A stretch of DNA of 64,000 nucleotides from Watersipora subatra. Lineage: Eukaryota > Bryozoa > Gymnolaemata > Cheilostomatida > Watersiporidae. The stretch is from NCBI RefSeq assembly GCF_963576615.1, contig NC_088711.1, forward strand, positions 57,702,248-57,766,247, read 5' to 3'. The notes below the pieces were generated by a model. That model saw only the letters and a list, made by a program, of their open reading frames with translations. It was not told the origin of the DNA and searched no databases. The translations under genes and the position numbers were made by a program. This document shows, piece after piece, positions 1 through 10,609 of this stretch (position 1 is its first letter; each line of letters begins with the position of its first letter).

Positions 1-1349
1 GTAGGACACAGCAAATATGGTATATAGACACAGAACAGGGAAAACTAACCAGTACAATTTTCAGAAAGAATAACTAACCATAATTTTGATGCTAGTCATT
101 TATAGTTTGGCACTTGATGTATACTTCAGATTTTTTGTTTACAAATTTTTTGTGAAATCTTTGTGAAAAAACTTTAAATTTTTATCATTGAGTTTAAAAA
201 TGCACAGATTACGGGAACCATTCATTGCAGCAGAACTAAAATTTATTAAAAGTTGGTTAATTAAATGCATAAATAAGCCAGTTAATGCTTTTTAAGCTAG
301 TTTTGTAAGCTTTTTAATGTTTGACAAATATCTGTTTTACATCAACACCAAATTTTATGCTTTGTTTCTAACAGATTAGCAACAAACTAATCAAATTGGA
401 GAATGAATGGCCCTAATACCGAAATGATGGATTTACTATTGGCCATCTTTAATCTATTTAAATAGGAGTGTTTCCTGTCAGATACTTTTACACACCAAAA
501 GTTAGACTTTGTATACTGAGTACATTTTTATTGATAAGCATCATTTTATCACACACTCACAACTAGCACTAATTGTATGAATTAGAGGAGAGGCTCCTAT
601 AACGTAAAAATTCCGTTTCAGGAACATTTGCGACATATGGATGTTACATTATACAAACAGTATATTGTCTATGCCGCTTCAAGATTTTTTTAAACTCCCA
701 CATCTGGTTGTCTACAATAAAGCAAAACAAAAATATATTTTAGCTACAATTATTATAAGAGTAGTGTCTGTCTACCTGGTCAAAGTTTGTGTATGTCTTC
801 AGGATTACTGTTAAAAGAAAAGATAACTTTTGACAATATTTCACTCATGACATTTAGATTGGTAGACTGACGCTGTAACACCTGCACAAATGGTTCGCTT
901 GAAGGAATTTTAAAAACCTGTGCAGTTACTTCTTTTTATTGTTTTGTCGACACATTTGACAATCTATCACGACGAACGAGAAAGTTATGGAACTTGTATA
1001 GACAATAGAGATAACGCTATACGTACATCGCTTTTTTCTCTCACAAGTGCGATGAGGGAGAATGCTAATGCTGGGACATTTTAATACTAACTAAAAGATT
1101 ATCTCTATTCAAATCGAGTTTGGAAATTTGAACCAACATTTTGCATTATACTATATGGAATTTCTAACCTAATAAGAAGAAAAAAATGTACATAATTATT
1201 TTCGTGATGTAGAATTTACGTTGTCGGAAAAATACATTATAGTAGCGCCTACAGTAACTGCTAAATTTACTAATTTATAGCCGAATATGGTTTTAGTTGT
1301 TTTTTCATTGACAACATTTCTTGCAAACAACCACAACTTATACATAAAG
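1..1349. other. No gene seen
   Basis: AT-rich sequence with frequent stops in all frames and no supported exon. The only recognisable item is a copy of the GCTCC repeat near 583-690, listed separately. Confidence 0.6.
583..690 (+). repeat. Copy of the GCTCCTATAACG repeat (MITE-like end)
   Basis: The motif GGCTCCTATAACG followed by a TTCCGTTTCAGGAAC-like stretch recurs in diverged form at 34556 and 46788, and in reverse at 48560. This copy has no matching opposite end nearby, so it is probably a fragment. The class (non-autonomous DNA element) is inferred from the paired ends at 46788 and 48560. Confidence 0.4.
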
Positions 1350-1604
1350 TTACCAACAAGTCTCTACTAACATTTGAATAATATATACCTAGTACTATAG
1401 AAGATACAGATGTCTTACTTACCATTGTGTTGTTTTTTAGTACACAAGTATGTGATTAGTATGACCAGAGTTGCACAGGGACACCCCTCACTCACAAACT
1501 TAGCCTCACTTCTAATACATTCTGTTGTGAGCTCTCTCTCTTTATATTATTCTTTAGCCTTAGGTTCCTTTCTAATACACTTGAGTAGAGAGCCCTCTTG
1601 TTAA
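1350..1604 (+). repeat. Dispersed repeat, copy A (copy B at 62978)
   Basis: About 255 bp beginning TTACCAACAAGTCTCTACTA matches 62978-63238 in the same orientation with scattered substitutions and small indels. Both copies contain GATTAGTATGACCAGAGTTG and a CTCTCTCTTTATAT stretch. A 64-codon open frame here is not preserved in copy B, so I treat it as chance. No terminal repeats or target duplication are evident; the class is unknown. Confidence 0.6.
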
Positions 1605-2065
1605 ACAGCTAGCAGATCTCTGGCAGCTCCAACACCTAACTTCTTTTAAGCTATTGACTTTACCTCTTCTTAGTATCTTTTATCTTAATATATTTATTTG
1701 TATTATTAGCTCAAAGATAAGGCATCACTCCGTGTCAGCATATTTCCATTTTCTGCTATCTTATGCAAATTACAATACAGTTAGTATCTATTGACATTTA
1801 AGAGCTTATGATATTGTTACTGTAGCATTACCAATAATGCTTTTACAGAAACTTCCTCATCAGTCTTGATATTAAGCTTAAGGAAATGAAAATTCAAATT
1901 AAATCTCACAATAACGTCTCAAAAGACATCTTTATCTGATCAAATTGAATGATAATTGAAAATGACATATTTATCAATGATGCGACAGGACTAATAAATA
2001 AACATTAAGGCACCTTTTTTGTAATAAATTTGATATTTCTTTAAAAGCAACTGCAAATAAAGTGG
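1605..2065. other. No gene seen; 5' flank of the LTR element
   Basis: AT-rich spacer. The first half of the expected 5' LTR, known from the 3' LTR at 6432-6553, cannot be found here, so the element's left end is missing or too diverged to see. Confidence 0.5.
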
Positions 2066-2207
2066 TTAAATTTACTTGCTTAATGTATAATTCAAGGATA
2101 ATACTTTTGCTATAACAGCTCTCTATACATAAATACTTGGGATGTATTTTACCAATTCATTGTAAACTCATTACTGGAATAAAGCACATTACAGTGAGAA
2201 CACAACA
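2066..2207 (+). repeat. 5' LTR, truncated
   Basis: The stretch from TTTACTTGCTTAATG to AACACAACA aligns with 6540-6553 plus 8898-9021 of the 3' LTR, with about ten differences. About 105 bp of the U3 side is missing. An AATAAA-type signal (GGAATAAAG) lies near 2177. The sequence just downstream (TTGGTGACAAGGAC) is in the primer-binding-site position; I cannot assign the tRNA. Confidence 0.7.
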
Positions 2208-2278
2208 TATAATTGGTGACAAGGACACTCTTCAGCTGGACATTCTACACTTCAACTCTACTTTAGATTTTCCCTGCA

Positions 2279-3228
2279 ATGTCTACCCAAACTGATCAAC
2301 TGATTCAACTGCTTACTCAACAGATGGATCTTCAAAGAGAACAAATGAAGTAGCAGAAGAAGCACATGGAACAGCAGAGACAGCAGCAGGGAGAGCAGCT
2401 GGAGCAGCAAAAAGAAGAAAATAGACTGCTGATCGAACTTTTAACGCAGAAGACCGAAATAAAAACAGGAGGAACTACTCTTAATTTTACTGATTTTGAC
2501 ACAAATACAGAGCTGTGGACAGACTATTTACTGTGCTTCAAGACATTCATAAAAGCCAATTCTATTACTGAAGACAGAGTTCCACATATATTTCTAACCA
2601 ATCAATCAAAAGTTATTTACAAACAATTAACTGATTGGTCAGATCAACAAACTCCCAAAAAAGAAGTCAACAAACTTACAATGGAAGATATTGAGGACTA
2701 CATGATGACTCAATATAACCCTAGAACTTTTATCGTTGGAGAAAGATATCGTTAGTGAGTAATATAAAAAGAAATCCAGGAGAGACAATTCCAGAGTTAG
2801 CAGCAAGAATAAGATGCGATGCTACAACTTGTGACTTTGCAAGTATTACCGATGCACAAGATGATGCTTTACGTACAAGATTCATCTGCTCAGTCGAAAA
2901 TGAAGCAATACTTAAAGCACTATTCAAATTGAAAGATAAAGACCTTACTTTTGCCAGAGCTATCGAAATTGCTGTGGAAATGGAGGAAGCAGCAAAAGTG
3001 GCAAAGGAAACAGTCTATGGTGCAGCAAATCCTGTCAAGGTGGTAAACAAGAAGGCGACAACTTCAAAACCGTCAACATCTGCAGATCAACAGAAATGCT
3101 ATCAGTGTGGAAAATCTAACCTCAAATCTACCGAATGTCGATATAAGAAATCTACCTGCAATTACTGTAAATTACAGGACATCCAAAATTTGTCTGCCGT
3201 AAAAAGCAGAAAGGTGCTAAGCCTCTGA
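2279..3228 (+). pseudogene. gag of the Ty3/Gypsy element (broken)
   Basis: The frame opens at ATG 2279 with a glutamine-rich N-terminal stretch and is interrupted by TAG near 2349. It continues to a stop at 2753, where a one-base loss shifts the rest (2755-3228) into another frame. That part has the conserved gag core and, near its end, a cysteine-rich zinc-knuckle region (CYQCGKSN at about 3097) in which the expected histidine is replaced by leucine. A further shift near 3177 separates it from the protease frame. Gag would form the particle and bind RNA; this copy cannot make a full product. Confidence 0.75.
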
Positions 3229-3233
3229 ACTTA

Positions 3234-5231
3234 GTGAAGGTCATCAAAACCGTGAAAACTAATCCACAGCTACATGTCAACTTTGATTTACAAGGTCACA
3301 CAATGACCTTGGAAGTGGACACTGGAGCGGGAAACAATTTCATATCCCTGGACAACTGGAGGAAAATGGGGAGCCCTGCACTCAAAACTTCAGAGGTTCA
3401 TTATGAGTCCACAACAAAAGACAAGATCGACATACTAGGAGTCTGTCTCGTCAAAACAAAGCTAGATTCACATCAACATGAGAAGGAATTACATTTTGTC
3501 GTAAGCAAAAGACCAAATCTCAACCTTCTTTGAAGAAATGGCATTCGACAACTTAGAATCTCAGTTGATGGATTAATCAACCAATGTCAATGACAAGCAA
3601 TTAAGCAAACCAAATTCGATAGAAATCTATGAGCAGCATGTGAAAGATTTACTTCGGAGTTTCCTAATCTTTTCAAAAAAGAATTGGGATGTCTGAAGGA
3701 TTTTAAATTGGATATACGCTTCAAAGAAGATGCACAACCAATATTCTGCAAAGCCAAACCAGTACCTTTTGCCATTCAAGAGGCTCTAGCTCAAGCCTAT
3801 GATGCCGGAATTGCAAGAGGAATATGGGAACTAGTTCAGTTAAACTCTTATGGGACACCAGTGGTACCAATTAGAAAAGCACTGCTACCTTGTCAAACCA
3901 AAAGAGAACTTTGAGTATGTGGAGACTACTATGTAACAGTGAATCATCAGTTGAAGACACACAGACAACCTATTCCAACACTAGAAGATCTAATGAGAAA
4001 ACTGGAAGGAGGACATGGTTTCACTAAACTTAAATTGGCTGATGCATATAATCAGATTACTCTGACACCTAAAAGTCAAAAGAGATTAGCTCTCAGCACA
4101 CACAGAAGAGTTCTCCTACAGAAAAGATTACCATTTGGGATTTGCTCTGCCTCAAGATACTTTCAACAAATCATGGAACAACTAACTCAAGATCTTCCAA
4201 GAGTTGCTGTTTATCTTGATGACATTCTAGTAAGCAGAGACACAGCTGAATATCACCTGAGGAACCTTTGTAGAGTTCTATAAAGACTTCAAGACAGAGG
4301 ACTACAATGTAGACTGGAGAAACGCACATTTGCACAAGAAACTGTGGAATACTTGGGAAATCAACTTTCTAACCAGGGAATAGCCAAGGGAGCTGGAGTA
4401 GAAACTTTAAATAAGACGCCAGCACCCACTGATGTGGCTACTCTCAAATCTTTTCTGGGATTGATTCAGTTTTACCACAAATTTCTACCAGATCTATCAA
4501 CAATTACAGTACCTTTCCAAAAGCTACTCAAAAAAAGAGAACAATGGCACTTGAATACGGAACAGCAGACTGCATATTTGAACCTGAAGGAGATGCTATC
4601 CAACAACACGGTGTTGGCACGCTTTGATCCTTCTCTGAACATCGGGATTTCTTGTGATGCATCAGATGTTGGGCTAAGAGTGGTACTCTTTCACTCATAC
4701 AAAAATGGCTGTGAAAAACCAATTTCTCATGCTAGCAAGACACTGACCGATACTCAGAGAAGATACGGTCAAGTTCAAAAGGAAGCTCTATCTATCATAT
4801 ATGCACTAAACAAGTTTCACCAGTTTATCTATGGAAGAAAGTTCATCTTGGTGACAGATCACAAACCTCTACTAGCGCTGTTTAGACCAACTAAAGCAAC
4901 ATCTGCTATGGCAGCAAACAGACTGGCAAGATGGGCTCTTACTCTCAACCAATATGACTATACCATTGAATATAGGAAAACCTCTGAACATGGGAACGCA
5001 GATGCACTCATTCACTTACCCATTGGACATGATGACAAGTTTGATGGGGAGAAAGAAGGCGAAGGTATCAGAACTGTCTGCATAATCAAACACATTGGAA
5101 GTCAGCTGAATCCAACAGATCCTGGTATTTTGAAGAGAGAGACTGCTAAGGATCCTGTACTCAGCACAGTGATGAGATATTTGGAGGATGAATGGCCTAA
5201 AGAGCATGACAGTAACCAAACTGAACCATGA
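3234..5231 (+). pseudogene. pol: protease, reverse transcriptase, RNase H (broken)
   Basis: One frame carries most of the polyprotein, with stops at about 3531, 3591, 3912, 4281 and 5229. Protease: the DTGA active-site motif near 3320 followed by a hydrophobic stretch. Reverse transcriptase: the palm segment LKLADAYNQI near 4030 and the YLDD catalytic motif near 4213. RNase H: a CDASDVG segment near 4653 and a TDHKPL segment near 4855, within 4344-5231. The order is standard for Ty3/Gypsy. The stops make the copy non-functional, and a frame disturbance between 3594 and 3684 separates protease from RT. Confidence 0.85.
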
Positions 5232-5238
5232 CTGAATG

Positions 5239-6423
5239 CTATTCTGTCATTGTCAGCTGATAGCGGATGCTTGATGTATGGAACAAGAGTTGTCATACCA
5301 CTATCTCTACAAAGACAAGTCCTTCAACTTTTACATCTTGAACACTTTGGCATGCAGAAAATGAAGCAACTTCCTAAAACTGCGGTTTACTGACCCGAAA
5401 TGGATCAAAACAACACAGATACTGCACACCAATGTACTTCATGCAATGAACATCAAAACAAGCCGGATTGTCTACCAAATCTCCCTTGAATAATGCCAGA
5501 GAAGCCATGGAGCAGAGTACACATTGACCATGCAATTAACTTCATGGGAACCAATTGGTTGGTGTTAGTGGATGCCTACACAAAGTATCCATGTATAAAT
5601 GCTACCACTTCAGTATCAACCAAAGCTACTACAGATTTACTCAAGAAGGGCTTTGCTCACTTTAAATATCCACATACCATAGTGCCTGATAATGGAACTA
5701 CATTTACTTCCGAGGAATTTCAAGAATGGTGCAGAAATCGGAGAATTATTTATCTGTCAGGAGCACCATACCATCCAGCCACCAATGAAGCTACAAAAAG
5801 GCTGGTTCAATCCTTTAAACGAGCACTCATGAAGTCGGATCTCTCAGCTCAGTCTGCTTTGCATGAATTCTTGATGATGTAGGGGAGAAGGCCACTGTCT
5901 TATGATTACTCACCCAGTGAACTGCTGAATGGGAGACAAATCAGAATAAAGATCGATACATTACTGCCATCACTATCTCACTTACATGTAGCTCAAAGCA
6001 AACAGATGCAGGATAACCAATCAACTAAAACTGTTCACCATTACACAGTAGGAACACCATGCTATGCTTTATACTCTGGACCCAAAAGAGATAAACAGGC
6101 TAAATGGGTGGAAGCTATTGATGTCAAAATATTTGGCAGCAGAACAGTCAATGTCAGAATACTACCCAGAGGACCAACCTGAAAAAAACATCTGGAACAG
6201 CTTTGTCCTAAACATGCTTCACCGGAAGGTGCCGAACCACCTGCCGAAATACCAATCACTCCAAGCAGTTTCCAAAATCACAACCATTGCCTGCAGCTAC
6301 AGTCCCAAAACTGAAAAAAACGAAATCCAAGATTACCTGATGTCAATGAATACAACAGGGACAATCCCAGATGCTCAAAGAGACAATATAATCGCTGAAG
6401 TCACCCGTACAACTTCAAGCTAG
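5239..6423 (+). pseudogene. pol: integrase (broken)
   Basis: A histidine/cysteine zinc-binding region (HLEHFG near 5335, CTSCNEH near 5434) precedes the catalytic core at 5493-5882. The core shows HIDH near 5522 (first Asp), VPDNG near 5685 (second Asp) and a Glu in NEATKR near 5785, the expected DDE spacing. A TAG at 5880 ends the open part; the C-terminal region continues in disturbed frames to about 6423, just before the purine tract and 3' LTR. The family inserts the DNA copy into the chromosome; this copy is dead. Confidence 0.8.
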
Positions 6424-6431
6424 TAGGGAGG

Positions 6432-6553
6432 TGTTAGGACATTACAATGGACAATCAATGCATTACATTGTGAATGAAATTTACTAGGTCATTATAGTAT
6501 TATACATAGCTGGTTATTTATGGAATAATTACATATTAAGTTTACTTGCTTAA
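6432..6553 (+). repeat. 3' LTR, left half (up to the nested insertion)
   Basis: Begins TGTTAGGACATT directly after the purine tract and stops at TTAA (6550-6553), where a DNA element has inserted. The LTR resumes at 8898. Confidence 0.75.
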
Positions 6554-8893
6554 AGATGTGTTTGCGTCAAATTTGAGTTGATTTCAAAAGAAAGTATTTT
6601 TCTTTGTCTATCAGTTGATATGTTGTTTGTTGTGTTAGGCGATCTCATTGTCAAGATATTTGAAGATTAAAATCGAAAGAATTTGATCGCGGTAAAAACG
6701 TTCAGGCCAAAAAAACATGCCCAAACTTGCTCAAAATGATGTAACGCATGATACAACCTGTCTCTATCTCTCATATTCACATGGGCTATTGCAATAAAAG
6801 TCTAGTCCTACGCGGCTCTATTGGCATATATTTTATCTTGTATTTGCTCATGTTGGCTAGAACAAAATTAAAAATCCAGCTACAGATACATTATTACCAA
6901 TGTCTCAAATGCCTCAAACAAGGGAAGTTAAACACTTGTCATATTAGCTTCTTCTAAATGCTGTGTGAAAATCTTAGTACCGACTACCAATTCTACCGGT
7001 CTACGGTAATTATATCAAGCAAACTATGTAGAATAAGGTCTTTGTATCGGCACAGTTTCGTCGCTACTCACGCTAATGATATACAGCCCCCAAAAGCCCC
7101 GCCCACATGATGTCTGTTGCCTATCCTGGGGAGGGGGAGGGGGGGGGCTGTATATCATTGCCCACACCAAAAACTAGTTTCTTACTAAGTAAAAGAAGCA
7201 AGCTACATCTTTGAAAGGAATATGTGGCAAAACCAACTACATCCCTGAAAGTCATGTACATTGTATAGTCGACTGTCGGCGTTATCGAATCATTGTTGGT
7301 AACAATTTGTAGAAAAAAAATTCACTGGTCACATTTGATTAGTTGATTTAACTACTAAACAAATGGTCAAGCTATTCCAAAGTGCCTGTTCATGCAGCTT
7401 TGATTACACTTCATAAATCCATCTATCAGACAAGATTTCAGCACAGGTGTCAACGGGGCTATGATGTATTCAATGTTCTGCAAATAATGTTTTACATTAT
7501 CTGCAACAATATTGTATTTTTATATAATTTTTACAAACAAAATATTTTCATCTCATCATAAAGCTTTTATTAAAAATATCCATTCAAGTCATGGCCACTC
7601 ATATAGTTTCAGCTCATACAATAGGACAAATTCATCTACTGCAGCAAACTCAAACAAAACATCATGTTTTATGCAGCACACATTCAAGTCTCTCTTTTCC
7701 ATTTACGACAGTTTACACACTGACAAAGCTGCTTCGGCTGGTAGAACCACATAAATATCCTGTAATCAACAAAACAAATGCAATAAATATATGTCATTTA
7801 TAGATATATCATTCTAGCGCGTACTTAGTGAAAGATTTCAAATTGGGAGTTAAATAGATTGCGAGTATAATTTTAACAATGAACAAATGTTTAACAAAAG
7901 CATAAGTACGCCAAACCAACGATTCAAAGTTTTGGTTCTAGAAGTTTAAAATGTGCATTGACCAATTGATTTTTTTCACTTTCTACAAGTGAGAAGTGAA
8001 CATCTAAAGTCAAATCATAAATCTAATTTACTAGCTAAAGCTGCCACAGAAAATTTGAAGCAATAAGAGCTAGGTGAAACGATAAAAAATTATAAAATGA
8101 TGATTGGTGATAGCAAAAAGTTATAATTCTATTAATTAGTAAATGCATTCATGAGTACTAAAATTATTACCTTTAGTATATTCATCAATCTAAGCCATTG
8201 TATTGCTAGATGTTATGGATTGAAAAATAGCAGTCAAGAACTTATTGTGCAATCGTATCTTGTGCACGCACAGAACATTACATTATAACCTCAAACAGGG
8301 AAATATAATCTGAATGTAAACACAACAGTATATCTATAGGAGACTCAAAGTAAAAGATAAATTTACCTCCATTTTCCTATCTTCCTCTGTAGCATTTTAA
8401 CCACCTGATGTTCATAAAACTTGGACTCACCTTCGCAGTAACTTTACAGTAATTTTTACAATTCTGTTGTTTGTCAATAAAACGTATCGATCGAGTAAAT
8501 CATTAAAGTACCAATCTTAATTAATTTAGTAAATATCGATGTCCATGCAATTTAATAATAAAGTAAAATCCCTAAGTTTGAGATCACAGACAACGCGTTT
8601 TATGAGTGATAAGATTTATTACGACCTATATAAAAAATTTGTGCTGATGATTGGCTAATGAAGCAATCTTATATTTATCACTCGTGGACCCTTTTCAGAT
8701 GTATCACTAGTTACATCACGAATGAAGCAACTGCTGTAATTAGAGCTTTTTAAAAGATGACCTCATTCAAACGCATATATCTCTGGACAGGGTTAGTCTA
8801 CAAAGACAAAAATAACATCAAATTGTAGCTGATGTTTTAGCCTTTTATTGGTCTTAATTTTTTAAAATCGACCTTTTTGATGCAACCACATCT
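6554..8893. mobile_element. 2.34-kb DNA element with TTAA target duplication, nested in the 3' LTR
   Basis: The LTR sequence is cut after TTAA (6550-6553) and resumes after a second TTAA (8894-8897); the LTR across the join matches the uninterrupted 5' LTR. The ends are inverted repeats: AGATGTGTTTGCGTCAAA at the left and, on the opposite strand, AGATGTGGTTGCATCAAA at the right. No long open frame is present and no transposase is recognised, so this is a non-autonomous or decayed element. TTAA duplication fits piggyBac-like and some other superfamilies, but the ends do not allow a firm choice. Confidence 0.85.
7076..7158. repeat. 83-bp hairpin with a G-run loop
   Basis: Perfect 16-nt arms ATGATATACAGCCCCC (7076-7091) and its reverse complement (7143-7158) enclose about 50 bases. 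The loop side holds GGGGAGGGGGAGG followed by more Gs (7128-7147), which could form a G-quadruplex. It lies inside the 2.34-kb TTAA element and may itself be a tiny palindromic insertion. Confidence 0.7.
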
Positions 8894-8897
8894 TTAA

Positions 8898-9021
8898 TGT
8901 ATAATTCAAGGATAATACTTTTGTTATAACAGCTCTCTATACATATATACTTGAAATGTCTTTTACCAATTCATTGTAAACTCAGTACTTGAATAAAGAA
9001 CATTACAGTGAGAATACAACA
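8898..9021 (+). repeat. 3' LTR, right half
   Basis: TGTATAATTCAAGG to AATACAACA; matches 2084-2207 of the 5' LTR with about ten differences, including the AATAAA-bearing segment. Confidence 0.8.
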
Positions 9022-9290
9022 AAAGCCGTCTTTAAAAAGATTATTTTGTATTGAAAGTATTTCAAAATTTAGTATCTCAATGAATAGTGATTTTGCACAG
9101 ACTTTTGGTTGGCCTCATTTGCAGTTCTAACGATAAAGACATTTAAAGAAATACTAAACTCTTTTTTATTTAGTCCAACCTAGTGATTGCTGAAAACTTA
9201 TTTACTTTCAAATAGTAGTTACTTATAAGTTTCAAGCTATATATGACAACTCAGATTAGATATGACAACTTGTGCAATCACTTTGTACAG

Positions 9291-10173
9291 GGAGAGAATC
9301 ATTTGGCCAAAAGTACTACCAACCACATAGAATTATGGTTCTGGTTTGAGAAAAGCTAGATGAAGAAGCTATCACGGCGCCATTCAGTTTTTCACTCACT
9401 GAGAACGTTGTAGATGTGAGTTATAAAAGCAGGATACTAGGGATTGTTTCATTAATGGTAACTCTGCCATGTTACCAGTTGTTTTTCTCTGGTTTGTCAA
9501 AGGTTTTTACCTTGACAGTTTTACTAAATTTAGTCCTATGCTATTGCTGAACATCGAAGGAACTAGTAAACTGTACTAGATACTGTTTAATCTACATAAC
9601 TCATTATTTTAAAATGCAACAAGCCAACTTTTTACATTTTGATTTTGATAATGCAACCCAAAAAAAATGTGAAAAATACCATATTTTACTAGTTGTATTT
9701 TTAGTCTACTTTTAAGTAGAGAAAACTCAGTCCAGTGCTGTTACTGCGGATCGCTAGGGCATATATCAAAAAAGTGTTTAATTTAAACTAGCACTAGTCC
9801 TTAACACACAATTAAAAATATACTGAGTTGAAATTAATTGCATAATAGCAAAAGACTTGAGATAATGATGGTTTCAAACCATGACATCCAAAACCATATG
9901 TACATATGACTAATATGGTGTCGCAAATGGCCCTAACACATTCAGAAGCATTTTCTTGCTCATCATTCACAGGCCCAATCAGATGATGGGAGACGGATGA
10001 GCAGAGTATGGCAACAAATCAGAAAGTTTATAGCATGACCAACATATGAGTATATAAGAGAGGAGCGGACTAGCCTTGAAGAAAACAGAACAGACCACTC
10101 ATCAGATCACCATGAGTCAATTGACAATCACACAAGTAATAATCAAACAGAAACTGCGCCTTTAGTAGCGTGA
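9291..10173 (+). pseudogene. Toll-like receptor pseudogene, last two exons only
   Basis: Two exon-like blocks copy the last two exons of the minus-strand receptor gene at 12787-17030. Block 1 (9291-9415, 125 nt) follows TTTGTACAG and ends before GTGAGT; block 2 (9973-10173, 201 nt) follows TTCACAG and ends in TGA. The intact gene's exons are also exactly 125 and 201 nt. Conserved TIR residues include YYQPHRIMVLV and, in block 2, RVWQQIRKF and TYEYIREER. Each block carries one in-frame TGA (9348-9350 and about 10036-10038), and no copies of the upstream exons were found between the LTR element and 9291. I infer a duplicated, beheaded and disabled gene; splice sites still look intact. Confidence 0.8.
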
Positions 10174-10269
10174 CATGAAAAGCCTTACTAATTTATTTCA
10201 TCTACTTAAGACATGCCTGATTTTTCTTACAATTTTGATTTACTCATATATCATATTCTGTAAATGTTC

Positions 10270-10605
10270 TATAGAGACGGATTTTTTATATGGGATTGTG
10301 GCTAAGAAGAAGGGCAGTTTCATCTCCTCCACTAACTTATTTACTGAGTACTATTGGTGCGTCATAAACTTTTTGTAATTGCCATGACTACTGGCAACTG
10401 CTACAACCTCAAACGCCAAAGTAGTCAGCTTCCATCATACAAAAAGTATAATGACAGTTACTTACATGAGATCATAACAAAAAAGAAGTGCAGTATTTTC
10501 TCCTCCACTAACTTACATTATATACTGCATAATATCCGTATATCATCAACTTTTTGCAGTTGCCGTATCTACTAGCGACTGCCATGGCCTCAAACATCAA
10601 TATAG
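10270..10605 (+). repeat. Diverged tandem duplication, two units of about 140-150 bp
   Basis: A unit around 10270-10415 (AAGAAGGGCAGTTTCATCTCCTCCACTAACTT, then CAACTTTTTG-like and CTGGCAACTGC-like segments) is repeated at about 10465-10605 in the same order with many substitutions. It lies just downstream of the Toll pseudogene stop. Short open frames across it are not conserved. Confidence 0.5.
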
Positions 10606-10609
10606 CTAG

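Larger units (their letters stand above)
2066..9021 (+). mobile_element. Decayed Ty3/Gypsy-type LTR retrotransposon
   Basis: The order gag, protease, reverse transcriptase, RNase H, integrase identifies the Ty3/Gypsy superfamily. A partial 5' LTR (2066-2207) ends in CACAACA. The 3' LTR begins TGTTAGGACATT at 6432, just after a purine-rich tract (6422-6431, AGTAGGGAGG), and ends ACAACA at 9021, but is split at a TTAA by a 2.34-kb insertion. Without the insert the 3' LTR is about 246 bp. The 5' LTR matches only its second half. The two LTRs differ at many sites and the frames carry several stops and shifts, so the copy is old and inactive. Confidence 0.85.

Noticed and set aside
10175..10378. 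67-codon frame with a hydrophobic stretch after the Toll pseudogene
   Set aside because: It lies in a diverged tandem repeat and is not kept in the second unit; no splice or start support.
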